Of a DNA stretch of 64,000 nucleotides, positions 1 to 7,514 are shown in pieces. The position numbers and the translations under genes were made by a program. Each line of letters begins with the position of its first letter. Position 1 is the first letter of the stretch. Where the stretch lies: assembly GCA_937888905.1 (NCBI GenBank), contig CALATA010000001.1:1-64000 (forward strand), in the 5' to 3' direction. The notes below the pieces were generated by a model that saw only the letters and a program-made list of their open reading frames with translations, did no database searches and was not told the origin of the DNA. The DNA comes from Terrimonas sp937888905. Its GTDB lineage: Bacteria > Bacteroidota > Bacteroidia > Chitinophagales > Chitinophagaceae.

Positions 1-73
1 AAAAGCTTTTTTCTTTTGTTTTCAAAAATTGCACTTATCTATTGAACTCAGCAATCTTCAAATTTTCAAATCA

Positions 74-958
74 TCAAATTGATCTCTTCAGCTCCGCTTC
101 TGCATACTGAAACACTTTCTTCTGCTTATTCTCATACCACCATTTGGGAACGGTTTTTTTCATGAGCGTGTCGATGCTGCGCATACCAAAGAGGTTCCAT
201 GCACCGCGGAGTTTGCCTGCGAGTGAGGGTTGTAAAGCGCGAAGGCTCATGGCAAATCCACTGTCGATATACTCCATGTGATGCCAATAGCCTGCCGGCA
301 TAAACAAAGTGTCGCCGTGTTCCAATATTGTTTCAAATCCATTGGCGAGTTTTAGCGCAGGAAATTTCTCGTAGTCGGGAGTGCCGTTACCTTTATAATA
401 ATGGGAAAAATCAGCGAGGCTTAATACCTCGAAAGGTTTGCGGTAAAGCTTGTGTTGTTCTTCGTAAGGAAAAAGCAAAACACGTTTTCTACCGGCAAAC
501 TGTGTATGGAGAATATGCGACATGTCGATGTCGAAATGCATATGGGTAATGCTGGTCGCTCCTCCTGTGAACAGCATCGGGTATTTTTTTACAAAACCCT
601 TCATCAGGTGTTCCGGCCAGGTGAAATCTTTTGTGAGTTGCGGTGCGTGATCAAAAATGTTGAAGAGAAAAATCCGCCATCCCGCCGGCCCCTGCCTGAT
701 CATGTCGATATACTCACCGAATGTTTTATAATCGTCGGCTGTGTTGATAGGCGTGTAGGCATCGCTTTTCACGTTATTGTATAGCGGAACGCGCTGGTCG
801 CCTACCAGCGCTTTGAAATAATCCCAGTTCCATTTTGTATAGGCAGGCCAATCGTGTGATAAATTCTTTATGATCAGAGGTTGTCCACTATTATAAAAAT
901 CCTTTTTAAAGACGGCCTGCGAAATGGAATCAACTGTTGTAACCGGCTTCAATTGCAT
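74..958 (-). CDS. cupin-like / JmjC-domain protein, putative Fe(II)/2-oxoglutarate dioxygenase
   Basis: The 294-residue protein has the layout of the cupin_8/JmjC group. A metal-binding H-x-D (H141, F142, D143, in THMHFD) is followed about 85 residues later by the PAGYWHH segment, where H226 or H227 would be the third iron ligand. Proteins of this group hydroxylate amino-acid side chains of other proteins or small molecules, using Fe(II), oxygen and 2-oxoglutarate; the substrate cannot be told from sequence. There is no signal peptide, so it is probably cytosolic. It stands alone, divergent from the yciO-like gene, with a promoter-like TATCTTTG on the minus strand at 1093-1100. The fold assignment is fairly safe, the enzymatic role is inferred. 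Confidence 0.8.
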   Translation of the reverse strand: MQLKPVTTVDSISQAVFKKDFYNSGQPLIIKNLSHDWPAYTKWNWDYFKALVGDQRVPLYNNVKSDAYTPINTADDYKTFGEYIDMIRQGPAGWRIFLFNIFDHAPQLTKDFTWPEHLMKGFVKKYPMLFTGGATSITHMHFDIDMSHILHTQFAGRKRVLLFPYEEQHKLYRKPFEVLSLADFSHYYKGNGTPDYEKFPALKLANGFETILEHGDTLFMPAGYWHHMEYIDSGFAMSLRALQPSLAGKLRGAWNLFGMRSIDTLMKKTVPKWWYENKQKKVFQYAEAELKRSI

Positions 959-967
959 GACAGTGAT

Positions 968-1085
968 TTAAAATAATTCAAAAGTCAAAGGCAAAATTCA
1001 AAATTAAAAGCTTGCAGTGATGATAAATGAGCTGGTGATTCCGGGATTGTTTTTGACTTTTTACTTTTGAATTTTGACTTTTCCC
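968..1085. repeat. intergenic word pair, AATTCAAAAGTCAAA type (inverted)
   Basis: The stretch 975-1010 contains ATTCAAAAGTCAAAG and CAAAATTCAAAATTAAAAG; 1050-1083 contains the reverse complement form (TTTTGACTTTTTACTTTTG, then AATTTTGACTTTT). The two copies face each other across about 40 bases. The same word occurs at 42874-42897, 42952-42985 and 62666-62695, always between genes. Confidence 0.65.
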
Positions 1086-1092
1086 GTACGTA

Positions 1093-1100
1093 CAAAGATA
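1093..1100 (-). promoter_or_regulatory. possible -7 promoter box for the JmjC-like gene
   Basis: Read on the minus strand the bases are TATCTTTG, matching the Bacteroidota -7 consensus TAnnTTTG. It lies about 135 bases upstream of the start codon at 958, so the leader would be long and would contain the inverted AT-rich words. No convincing -33 TTTG was found at normal spacing. Confidence 0.35.
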
Positions 1101-1164
1101 GGAAAGCCTTATTGATCTGTTTTTTTAAGAAAAATTTTTACAAAATCGGTTGTAATTTCAAGCT

Positions 1165-1773
1165 ATGTTATTATCTGTTCATCCCGATAATCCGCAACCC
1201 CGCCTGATCAGCCGAATAGTGGAAACACTGGAGCAGGGCGGCATCATTATTTATCCTACTGACACGATTTATGGACTTGGCTGTGATATCCTGCAACATA
1301 AAGCGGTGGAAAAGATCTGCCGTATCAAACAGGTAGATCCGAAAAAGGCGCAATTATCGTTTATCTGCAACGATCTCAGTCACCTGAGTGAATATGCAAA
1401 GCAGATGCCGACTTCTACTTTCCGTTTGTTAAAGGAATATCTTCCCGGGCCGTATACATTTATCCTGCCTGCCAGTAAGATGGTGCCGAAAATTTTACAG
1501 AGCAAAAAAGATACGATTGGCCTGCGTATTCCCGACAACCGCATTGCATTGGCCATTACGGCGGCCCTGGGCCGGCCTATTCTCAGCGCCTCACTGCCGG
1601 GTGATATGGTCGAAGATTATACTGACCCCGAGATCATGCAGGAAAATTTCGGCAATGAAGTAGACATCGTTGTGGATGGAGGCATTGGTGGAATTACCCC
1701 GTCAACGATCATTGATTGCACCGGTCCGTCGTATGAATTGATAAGACAGGGAGCGGGCGAATGGAATGAGTGA
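1165..1773 (+). CDS. YciO/Sua5/YrdC family protein (threonylcarbamoyl-AMP synthase-like)
   Basis: The 202-residue protein begins MLLSVHPDNPQPRLI, very like E. coli YciO, and keeps the family landmarks: YPTDTIYGLG near residue 30, KICRIKQ near 50, PGPYTFIL near 95, and IGLRIPD near 120. TsaC/Sua5 enzymes make threonylcarbamoyl-AMP from threonine, bicarbonate and ATP for tRNA t6A37; YciO paralogues have the same fold and are generally regarded as less active. The length matches YciO, without the extra Sua5 C-terminal domain. A TAATTTCA box at 1152-1159 sits just before the start, suggesting a very short leader. Whether it is the cell's main t6A enzyme depends on other copies outside this window. 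Confidence 0.85.
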   Translation: MLLSVHPDNPQPRLISRIVETLEQGGIIIYPTDTIYGLGCDILQHKAVEKICRIKQVDPKKAQLSFICNDLSHLSEYAKQMPTSTFRLLKEYLPGPYTFILPASKMVPKILQSKKDTIGLRIPDNRIALAITAALGRPILSASLPGDMVEDYTDPEIMQENFGNEVDIVVDGGIGGITPSTIIDCTGPSYELIRQGAGEWNE

Positions 1774-1776
1774 GGC

Positions 1777-1817
1777 AATAGGTAATAAGTAAATAAGTAA
1801 TAAGTTTTAAGTTATAT
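1777..1817. repeat. intergenic word, TAAGTTTTAAGTTATAAGTAATAAG type
   Basis: Right after the stop codon come AATAGGTAATAAGTAAATAAG and TAATAAGTTTTAAGTTAT, the same vocabulary as at 2561-2585, 16713-16744, 35856-35890, 37299-37325, 37349-37380, 42899-42934 and 43550-43576. Confidence 0.6.
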
Positions 1818-1830
1818 GTGAGGTGTCGAT

Positions 1831-1874
1831 TTTCACCTTTCCGCACCCCGCCGGAGGCGGGCACATTTCCACAT
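1831..1874. repeat. hairpin flanked by CACATTT/CACCTTT words
   Basis: The stem CCCGCC (1847-1852) and GGCGGG (1856-1861) is flanked by TTTCACCTTTCCGCA (1831-1845) and CACATTTCCACAT (1862-1874). It is related to the elements at 6460-6498, 6561-6605 and 21588-21630. Confidence 0.6.
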
Positions 1875-1875
1875 C

Positions 1876-1907
1876 AAAAAGCACCGCCCAAGGGCGGTGC
1901 TTTCTTT
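1876..1907. terminator. bidirectional intrinsic terminator
   Basis: A 9-bp stem GCACCGCCC (1881-1889) and GGGCGGTGC (1892-1900) with a 2-base loop has an A-run on the left and a T-rich run on the right, so it can end transcription of the rightward yciO-like gene and the leftward small basic protein gene. Confidence 0.85.
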
Positions 1908-2203
1908 TAACGGTGGCGGCGATTATGTTTGAACCGGTACACTTCACGGCTGTGATGTTTTTTCATCTTGCGGATTTTATGTCTTTCATACGGTGTTACG
2001 TGTCCGTCGCGGCGCGCCATTCTTTCGGTGCGGTTGATGTGTTGTTGCTGGCGGACGAGATGATGCGTTTCTCCGCGGGTCAACGCTCCGCTGCGATGCC
2101 CCTGCACAACACGATCACGATTAACACGATCACGCGGACCTTGCGCAGATACAGAAGCGGTAATTAATACCAGCGAAAGCGACAGGAATAAAATCTTTTT
2201 CAT
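1907..2203 (-). CDS. small secreted His/Arg-rich basic protein
   Basis: The 98-residue product has a clear signal peptide (MKKILFLSLSLVLITASVSA, then QGP) and a mature part of about 78 residues that is very basic and rich in His and Arg. The mature part contains an EF-hand-like pseudo-repeat pattern: LTRGE..HLVRQQ, then ARRDGHVTPYERHKIRKM, then SREVYRFKHN. The pattern LT..E..L......I......A..DG.VT..ER..I recurs in small exported Bacteroidota proteins, and I recognise the family but know no function. It is probably periplasmic or outer surface. It is encoded alone and shares a bidirectional terminator with the gene to its left. Confidence 0.75.
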   Translation of the reverse strand: MKKILFLSLSLVLITASVSAQGPRDRVNRDRVVQGHRSGALTRGETHHLVRQQQHINRTERMARRDGHVTPYERHKIRKMKKHHSREVYRFKHNRRHR

Positions 2204-2290
2204 AGCTACTTTTTTAGGTGAATCAAATCGGTTTGCAGTAGTATGACAGCGGGTTTTTATCGACGTTTAGCTGATAAGGAAACTTTAACA

Positions 2291-2585
2291 TCGTGAATCG
2301 TCAATGGTGAATCGTGAATTGAGTCCACTGGTTCGTGTATATCCGACATCACGCCACCGTTGGTCTCCAGACCAACGGGCCTGCTCATCGTTGAGTTATG
2401 CAGGAAGTTGGCCTTAACCTATCAAAGCAACCGGACTCTTGCTTGTTGGTCGGGAGACCAACAAGGGCGCTACCTTCTACCTCACGCCGCCATTACGTTT
2501 AAGAATGAAATTATGGCGTATACACGAACCAGGGAGTTGGAAGCGTCTGATGCCGGATGTTTTACTTATAACTTAATACTTACAA
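2291..2585. repeat. composite intergenic repeat block with terminal inverted repeats
   Basis: The 376-base gene-free stretch between 2204 and 2579 holds layered repeats. At 2291-2320 is the word TCGTGAATCGTCAATGGTGA and its continuation. Inverted arms of 14 bp lie at 2328-2341 (CTGGTTCGTGTATA) and 2519-2532 (TATACACGAACCAG). Inside are two hairpins built on GTTGGTC: a 10-bp stem at 2357-2378 and a 9-bp stem at 2443-2464. At 2561-2585 is the TTACTTATAACTTAATACTT word. No transposase or credible coding frame is present, and I see no target-site duplication. It may be a MITE-like or structural intergenic element. Confidence 0.65.
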
Positions 2586-3203
2586 CGGCTGTTTGGCTTC
2601 CGCCTCCCTGAACAGCTCCATCTGCTTAGGAAGAATATTAAAACTTTTGCGGTGATACTGGCAAATGCCATGCGTTTCAATAGCGCGTCGATGTGCGAGC
2701 GTGCCGTAGCCTTTATTGCTGTTCCATTGATAGTGTGGAAACTCTTCGTGCAGTTGTAACATATAGGCATCGCGGTAAGTCTTGGCAAGAATACTCGCCG
2801 CCGCAATGCTGGTATATAATCCATCGCCCTGGATGATGCAATGATGGGGAATGTCCTGGTAAGGTGTAAAACGATTGCCATCGATCAGCAATGACTGCGG
2901 ACGTATCGACAATTGATCGAGTGCGAGATGCATGGCTTTGAACGAGGCTTTCAGAATATTGATGGTATCGATTTCTTCGCTGTCGATACGGGCAACAGCG
3001 TAACACACCGCTTTTTTTTCGATGACCACACGAAGCATTTCGCGGTCTTCGGGAGCTACCTGTTTGGAGTCGTTCAGCAAAGGGTGACGAAAATCAGGTG
3101 GCAACATGACCGCCGCCGCAAACACCGGACCTGCATAACAACCCCTTCCGGCTTCGTCGCAACCCGCTTCCAGCAAGTGTTTCGTATGAAAACGTTTCAA
3201 CAT
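2580..3203 (-). CDS. rnhB: ribonuclease HII
   Basis: RNase HII cuts the RNA strand of RNA-DNA hybrids and removes single ribonucleotides from DNA in the cytosol. The 207-residue protein has the diagnostic DEAGRG (D16, E17), the second acidic position in LLIDGN (D108), and GDGLYTSIAAASILAK with D127, followed by D144 of the KTYRD helix; NKGYGT and HRKSF follow. Length is normal for the family. It is divergent from the haem A synthase gene with about 80 bases between start codons. Its stop codon lies inside the 2561-2585 repeat word. Confidence 0.97.
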   Translation of the reverse strand: MLKRFHTKHLLEAGCDEAGRGCYAGPVFAAAVMLPPDFRHPLLNDSKQVAPEDREMLRVVIEKKAVCYAVARIDSEEIDTINILKASFKAMHLALDQLSIRPQSLLIDGNRFTPYQDIPHHCIIQGDGLYTSIAAASILAKTYRDAYMLQLHEEFPHYQWNSNKGYGTLAHRRAIETHGICQYHRKSFNILPKQMELFREAEAKQPL

Positions 3204-3241
3204 TCAACGGCAAGTTCCGCATTTTTTTCCGTTCAAAAGAA

Positions 3242-3274
3242 TTTGTGGAAATATTACAGGCGGGTTTAACTTTG
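3242..3274 (+). promoter_or_regulatory. Bacteroidota-type promoter for haem A synthase
   Basis: A -33 TTTG at 3242-3245 and a -7 TAACTTTG at 3267-3274 are 21 bases apart, the usual spacing. The start codon at 3284 follows 9 bases after the box, giving a leader of only a few bases. The box lies inside an in-frame GTG extension of the reading frame, which argues against that longer start. Confidence 0.75.
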
Positions 3275-3283
3275 CACCTGCTT

Positions 3284-4198
3284 ATGAATGGCAATCGCAG
3301 TTATACCCGCTACACCTGGTTTGTGTTGATAATGATTTTCCTGGTCATCCTGGCCGGCGGTGTGGTCCGCACCACGCAAAGCGGAATGGGTTGTCCCGAC
3401 TGGCCTACCTGTTTTGGTCGCTGGATACCTCCCACCAGCGTGAAAGATCTTCCCGCGGATTATGAAAAATACCTGCGCAAACAGGACATCGATCATACGT
3501 TCAATGCGCTTCATACCTGGATCGAATCGGTGAACCGCTACCTCGGTGCGCTGCTCGGCATTTTCTGCATCATCCATCTCGTATGGAGTTTCCGCCGTTT
3601 CTTCCGCACACGCCCCGCCATTTTCTGGTGGTCGCTTTTTATGCTGCTGGCCACAGGCTTCCAGGGCTGGTTAGGTAAACGGGTAGTCGATGCCAACCTT
3701 GCCGTCGTCAAGATCACCACCCACATGCTCGTGGCGCTGGTCATTGCAGCCGTACCCGTCATCATTCTCACCTTACTCAAAGGTCAACGCGCTATCGCTT
3801 CACCCGTTTTGAAAAAAGGTGCTATCGCTGTATTGCTGCTGGTGATCGTGCAGATCGTGCTCGGTACGGATGTACGTGAACAGATTGACGAAGTTTCCAA
3901 ACCGCTCGGCTACGAACACCGCGAGCTCTGGCTCAATAATCTTGATATTATGTTTCTAGTGCATAGAAGCCTTTCATGGCTCGTTGTGCTGAGCATCGGC
4001 TGGTTGTGGTGGAAGTCGCGCAGTTATGCTTTACTCGCAGGGCACAGGGCATTGATGCTGGCCGTTACCGTTATCGTACTGGGTGCAGGACTCGTGATGT
4101 ATTTTTTTCATATGCCTGCTGCCATGCAGCCTGTGCATCTGCTTTCCGCATCAATTCTTTCGATCACGCTTTTTTCTTTTCGTTTGCAATTGAAATAA
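3284..4198 (+). CDS. ctaA: haem A synthase, COX15/CtaA family
   Basis: This integral membrane enzyme oxidises haem O to haem A for cytochrome oxidase. From the ATG at 3284 it is 304 residues with about eight membrane spans. It has the periplasmic Cys pair in GMGCPDWPTCFGRW (C37 and C43) and four conserved haem-ligand histidines near H77 (HTWIESVNR), H147 (THMLVAL), H227 (VHRSLSW) and H285 (QPVHLLSA). A frame extends upstream to a GTG at 3245, but the promoter overlaps that part and the ATG matches the family start. No cytochrome oxidase genes are in the window, so it acts with partners encoded elsewhere. Confidence 0.93.
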   Translation: MNGNRSYTRYTWFVLIMIFLVILAGGVVRTTQSGMGCPDWPTCFGRWIPPTSVKDLPADYEKYLRKQDIDHTFNALHTWIESVNRYLGALLGIFCIIHLVWSFRRFFRTRPAIFWWSLFMLLATGFQGWLGKRVVDANLAVVKITTHMLVALVIAAVPVIILTLLKGQRAIASPVLKKGAIAVLLLVIVQIVLGTDVREQIDEVSKPLGYEHRELWLNNLDIMFLVHRSLSWLVVLSIGWLWWKSRSYALLAGHRALMLAVTVIVLGAGLVMYFFHMPAAMQPVHLLSASILSITLFSFRLQLK

Positions 4199-4227
4199 GT
4201 ACTTTTATTGCTTACTGAAGCAATATT

Positions 4228-6459
4228 ATGAAGGCCTGGCTGCGGGGTTTTATCTACTCATTTCCCATACAATTATTGTTTCTGCATTTCAGAAAATACC
4301 AGGTACTGCTCCTGTTCTGGTTTATTCTGTTCAGCACGATCAACGGAGGTTTCATGAAAACCTTCGGTGCGGACTCATTATACCTGGCACCGGAGTACCT
4401 GGGAAATGTGAACTCCATCAGTTTTGCGCTAGTGGGTATTGCCGTGGGCATGTTTATCATGAGCTGGAATATCAGCACCTTCATTCTTTTCAGCCGCAAC
4501 TTCCGTTTTCTCGCTGCCACCACTAATCCTTTTCTTAAATATTGCATCAATAATTCCATCCTGCCGCTGGCATTCCTGATTTTCTACGGTATAAGGGCCT
4601 ATCAATTTACCCACCACCTGGAACTGATCAGTAATGCAGAATTATTGGTAATGGCCGGCGGATTTCTCAGTGGATTGTTATTTATTCTCGTAGCCTCTTT
4701 CTTTTATTTTTTTCGTGCCGACCGTAATATTCTGCGGCAAATGACGCCGCTGATCAATAAGCCCGGCGAATACATCACACACCTGCGGCCGGAGAAAGAA
4801 GTAGTGGTAGATTATAGTCTCATCCGTACCGAATGGTATTTTGAATCGCCGTGGAAGCTGCGTCCCTGTCGAAACGTGAGTCACTATACACGTGATTTTG
4901 TCGATTCGCTTTTCAAACGGCATCACTTTGCGGCCATTCTTTCCGTGTTTGCGGCGTTCCTGTTTTTGATCGGCATCGGCTTTTTTCTTGATTCCCCTTT
5001 TTTCCAGATACCGGCCGCGGCGAGCATCACGATTTTCTTTTCCATCCTGATCGGTGTGGCCGGCGCATTTTCTTATTTCCTGCAAAGCTGGAGCATTCCT
5101 TACCTGGCGGCACTTATCCTGTTGCTTAATTTTCTTTATAAAATAGATTGGATCGATCCGCGTAACAAGGCATACGGATTGAATTACCACCAGGAAAGCA
5201 CAGAACGTCCTTCGTATTCGCGTGAAGGACTGCTGGCGATCTGCACGCCGGATAAAGTAGAAGCTGACCGCCGCAACATGCTGCGCATTCTTGAATCCTG
5301 GAAAAAGAAACAACAGGAAAAAAAGCCGTTGATGATCGTAATCGTTACGAGTGGCGGAGGACACCGCGCCGCGGCATTTACGATGAGCGTACTGCAACAA
5401 CTCGACAGCCTGAGTCAAGGCCAGTTGATGCGGCAGACATTTCTGATCACCGGCGCATCGGGCGGTATGATCGGCGCCACGTATTTCCGGGAATTGTACA
5501 GGCGTAAACGCGCCGGAGAAAATGTCAATCTCCAGGACCGCCGCTATGTTGAAAATATTTCAGGTGATTTGCTGAATGCTATTTTCTCTTCATTTGTTGC
5601 AAGGGATCTTATTGCGCCGGCGCAAAAGTTCCGCATAGGCCCTTATAATTATGTAAAAGACCGCGGCTACGCATTCGAACAAAAACTGAATGCCAATACA
5701 TATGGCTTACTCGACCGGCAATTGAAAGATTATTTCCAGGATGAACGTGAGGCCAACATCCCACTGATGTTTTACAACTCTGTTGTCACACGCGACAGCC
5801 GCAAAATGCTGATCAGCACACAGCCGGTAAGTTTCATGATGAAAGGCTGGCAGGACAGCACGCGCATGCCGCAGATGGACCCGGATGTAATCGACTTTAC
5901 CGCATTTTTCAAAAACCAGGATCCCTACAACCTGCGTATGCTCACGGCGCTGCGGATGAATGCAACATTTCCCATTGTATTACCCAATGTGTGGCTGCCC
6001 TGCGAACCGGTGATCGATGTAATGGACGCCGGGCTGCGCGATAACTACGGCCAGGAAACATCTTTACGGTTTCTGGCACAATTTGATGACTGGATAAGAG
6101 AGAATACGCGCGGTGTATTGCTGATGCAGATCCGCGACCGCAATCCCGGCGGTTGGGATGCCCCTTATCTTTCCGACGATATCAGCGATCATGCTACCAA
6201 ACCATTTTTACTGCTGCAGCACAATTGGTTTAAAATGATGGAATATTCACAAAACGACCTGTTGAGTTATTACAGCGACAATGCGCGCAGGCAATTACGT
6301 AAAGTGTTGTTTCAGTATTCCGCAAGTAAAGAAGAAAACAAAGCGGCGCTTAACTTTCACCTCAGCCAGCGCGAACGCAACGATATCATCAATTCAATTT
6401 ATACGCCGCGTAACCAGGATGCTTTTGCGGAAGTGATGAAAGCGATGAGGGAGAGATAA
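4228..6459 (+). CDS. membrane protein with C-terminal patatin-like phospholipase domain
   Basis: The 743-residue protein has two parts. Residues 1 to about 310 carry roughly eight hydrophobic spans, ending near ALILLLNFLYKIDW. Residues from about 370 on form a patatin-like lipase core: oxyanion loop GGGHR (376-380), nucleophile elbow GASGG with S411, and the dyad Asp in D600-A-G. Patatin-like enzymes hydrolyse acyl esters of lipids with a Ser-Asp dyad, so an inner-membrane lipid acyl hydrolase is likely; substrate and side of the membrane are unknown. It follows ctaA by 29 bases and may be cotranscribed. The dyad motif reads DAG rather than the common DGG/DGA, which is tolerated in the family. 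Confidence 0.8.
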   Translation: MKAWLRGFIYSFPIQLLFLHFRKYQVLLLFWFILFSTINGGFMKTFGADSLYLAPEYLGNVNSISFALVGIAVGMFIMSWNISTFILFSRNFRFLAATTNPFLKYCINNSILPLAFLIFYGIRAYQFTHHLELISNAELLVMAGGFLSGLLFILVASFFYFFRADRNILRQMTPLINKPGEYITHLRPEKEVVVDYSLIRTEWYFESPWKLRPCRNVSHYTRDFVDSLFKRHHFAAILSVFAAFLFLIGIGFFLDSPFFQIPAAASITIFFSILIGVAGAFSYFLQSWSIPYLAALILLLNFLYKIDWIDPRNKAYGLNYHQESTERPSYSREGLLAICTPDKVEADRRNMLRILESWKKKQQEKKPLMIVIVTSGGGHRAAAFTMSVLQQLDSLSQGQLMRQTFLITGASGGMIGATYFRELYRRKRAGENVNLQDRRYVENISGDLLNAIFSSFVARDLIAPAQKFRIGPYNYVKDRGYAFEQKLNANTYGLLDRQLKDYFQDEREANIPLMFYNSVVTRDSRKMLISTQPVSFMMKGWQDSTRMPQMDPDVIDFTAFFKNQDPYNLRMLTALRMNATFPIVLPNVWLPCEPVIDVMDAGLRDNYGQETSLRFLAQFDDWIRENTRGVLLMQIRDRNPGGWDAPYLSDDISDHATKPFLLLQHNWFKMMEYSQNDLLSYYSDNARRQLRKVLFQYSASKEENKAALNFHLSQRERNDIINSIYTPRNQDAFAEVMKAMRER

Positions 6460-6498
6460 TGTGTAAGTGTGCCCGGCGAAGCCGGGTCCATGTGGAAA
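6460..6498. repeat. GC hairpin flanked by TGTGTAAGTGTG word
   Basis: TGTGTAAGTGTG (about 6460-6471) precedes the stem CCCGGC (6472-6477) GAA GCCGGG (6481-6486), which is followed by TCCATGTGGAAATGTG. It may also serve as a weak terminator for the patatin gene, but there is no T-run. Confidence 0.6.
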
Positions 6499-6560
6499 TG
6501 TGAGAAATTAATCCTTACATACAGCCAGCTCGACTCAGATATGAATACGCAAACCATTTT

Positions 6561-6605
6561 CACATTTACACATGGCCCCTTCGGCACGAAGGGCACATTT
6601 ACACA
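6561..6605. repeat. CACATTTACACA direct repeats around a hairpin
   Basis: CACATTTACACA occurs at 6561-6572 and again at 6594-6605, enclosing a hairpin made of GCCCCTTCG and CGAAGGGC. The element ends exactly at the stop codon of the lipid-kinase gene. It is the reverse-strand equivalent of the element at 21588-21630. Confidence 0.7.
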
Positions 6606-7511
6606 TTATGCCTTCGGTTTCAACAACCTGAAAACCTGCTTCTTCACCTTCACTTCTATGGTATCGGGTGTTTCTGCGGGATCGCCATCTATGTGAAGCG
6701 GTGCCTGTGAAAGATTTTCGATGCTGATTTTTTCTGTCTGGAAATAAATGACCCCTTTTTTGGGATTGATCTGCGAAGGGTCTTTCAGTGGCGTAAAGCC
6801 GCCTACCTGTTGCATGGTTTGCCAGAGAACAGCAAGTTTGTGCGGACTCGCCATGATCACGATATCGAGCAGGCCGTCAGAAAGACTGGCTTTGGGAGCA
6901 ATGGTAAAATGATTGCCGAATTGATTGGCATTGGCAATGCTGATGAAATATGCTTCAATGTCGAGCTGCTTTTTTTCCGACGTAATACGGAAGCGATAAC
7001 TTTTCGCATGGAAGAAATTGCGGAAGACCTGTTTAATGTAGGTACTTAGTCCGCGTTTGGGTTGCTTCGCAAAATCATGTGCCACTTTTGCATCGAAACC
7101 CAGTCCCGACAACATGCAGGCAAATTGTCCATTCAGTACGAAGCCGTCGGTAGGTTCGCTGTGGCCGGCGAAGATAACATCGAGCGCTTTATCTGCTTTT
7201 TTGGAAATACCGGCGGCGAGCGCCAGCCCGTTACCGGAACCGCAGGGAATAATGCCGAAGTTGACGCCTGTTTTATGCAGGCTGCCGACCACCTGGCTTA
7301 CGGTGCCATCACCACCAGCGATCACAATGTCGGTGACCTGTTCTTCTTCAATAATTTTTTTCAGGAAACCATAATCACCACTTTCAACCGAAGGAAATAT
7401 CTGGAAAGAAATACCTGCTTCGTTGCTGCGACGTTCGACAATTTTATGAAGATTGCGGCGGCCACCAGTACCCGATATCGGGTTGATGATGTAAATTATT
7501 TTGCGTTCCAT
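6606..7511 (-). CDS. diacylglycerol/lipid kinase family protein (DagK/YegS-like)
   Basis: The 301-residue protein belongs to the DAGK catalytic family that phosphorylates diacylglycerol, sphingosine-like or other lipids with ATP. Visible motifs are NPISGTGG (10-17) for nucleotide binding, GGDGT (66-70), and PCGSGNGLA (89-97). The C-terminal beta-sandwich carries DGLLDIVI and HIDGDP, both typical. It is likely peripheral to the inner membrane. It is the last gene of a leftward set after fabH and a lipoprotein, only 3 bases after the latter, so a lipid-metabolism link is plausible. The lipid substrate cannot be read from sequence. Confidence 0.9.
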   Translation of the reverse strand: MERKIIYIINPISGTGGRRNLHKIVERRSNEAGISFQIFPSVESGDYGFLKKIIEEEQVTDIVIAGGDGTVSQVVGSLHKTGVNFGIIPCGSGNGLALAAGISKKADKALDVIFAGHSEPTDGFVLNGQFACMLSGLGFDAKVAHDFAKQPKRGLSTYIKQVFRNFFHAKSYRFRITSEKKQLDIEAYFISIANANQFGNHFTIAPKASLSDGLLDIVIMASPHKLAVLWQTMQQVGGFTPLKDPSQINPKKGVIYFQTEKISIENLSQAPLHIDGDPAETPDTIEVKVKKQVFRLLKPKA

Positions 7512-7514
7512 TTT

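Noticed and set aside
2360..2611. 83-residue frame in the composite repeat block
   Set aside because: The region is made of inverted repeats and hairpins; no codon pattern or homology supports a protein.
3245..3283. In-frame GTG extension of the haem A synthase gene
   Set aside because: It overlaps the TTTG/TAACTTTG promoter at 3242-3274, and the ATG at 3284 matches the family start.
4678..5418. 246-residue frame antisense to the patatin-like gene
   Set aside because: It is a codon-bias shadow of a well supported gene with clear family motifs and shows no recognisable domain.
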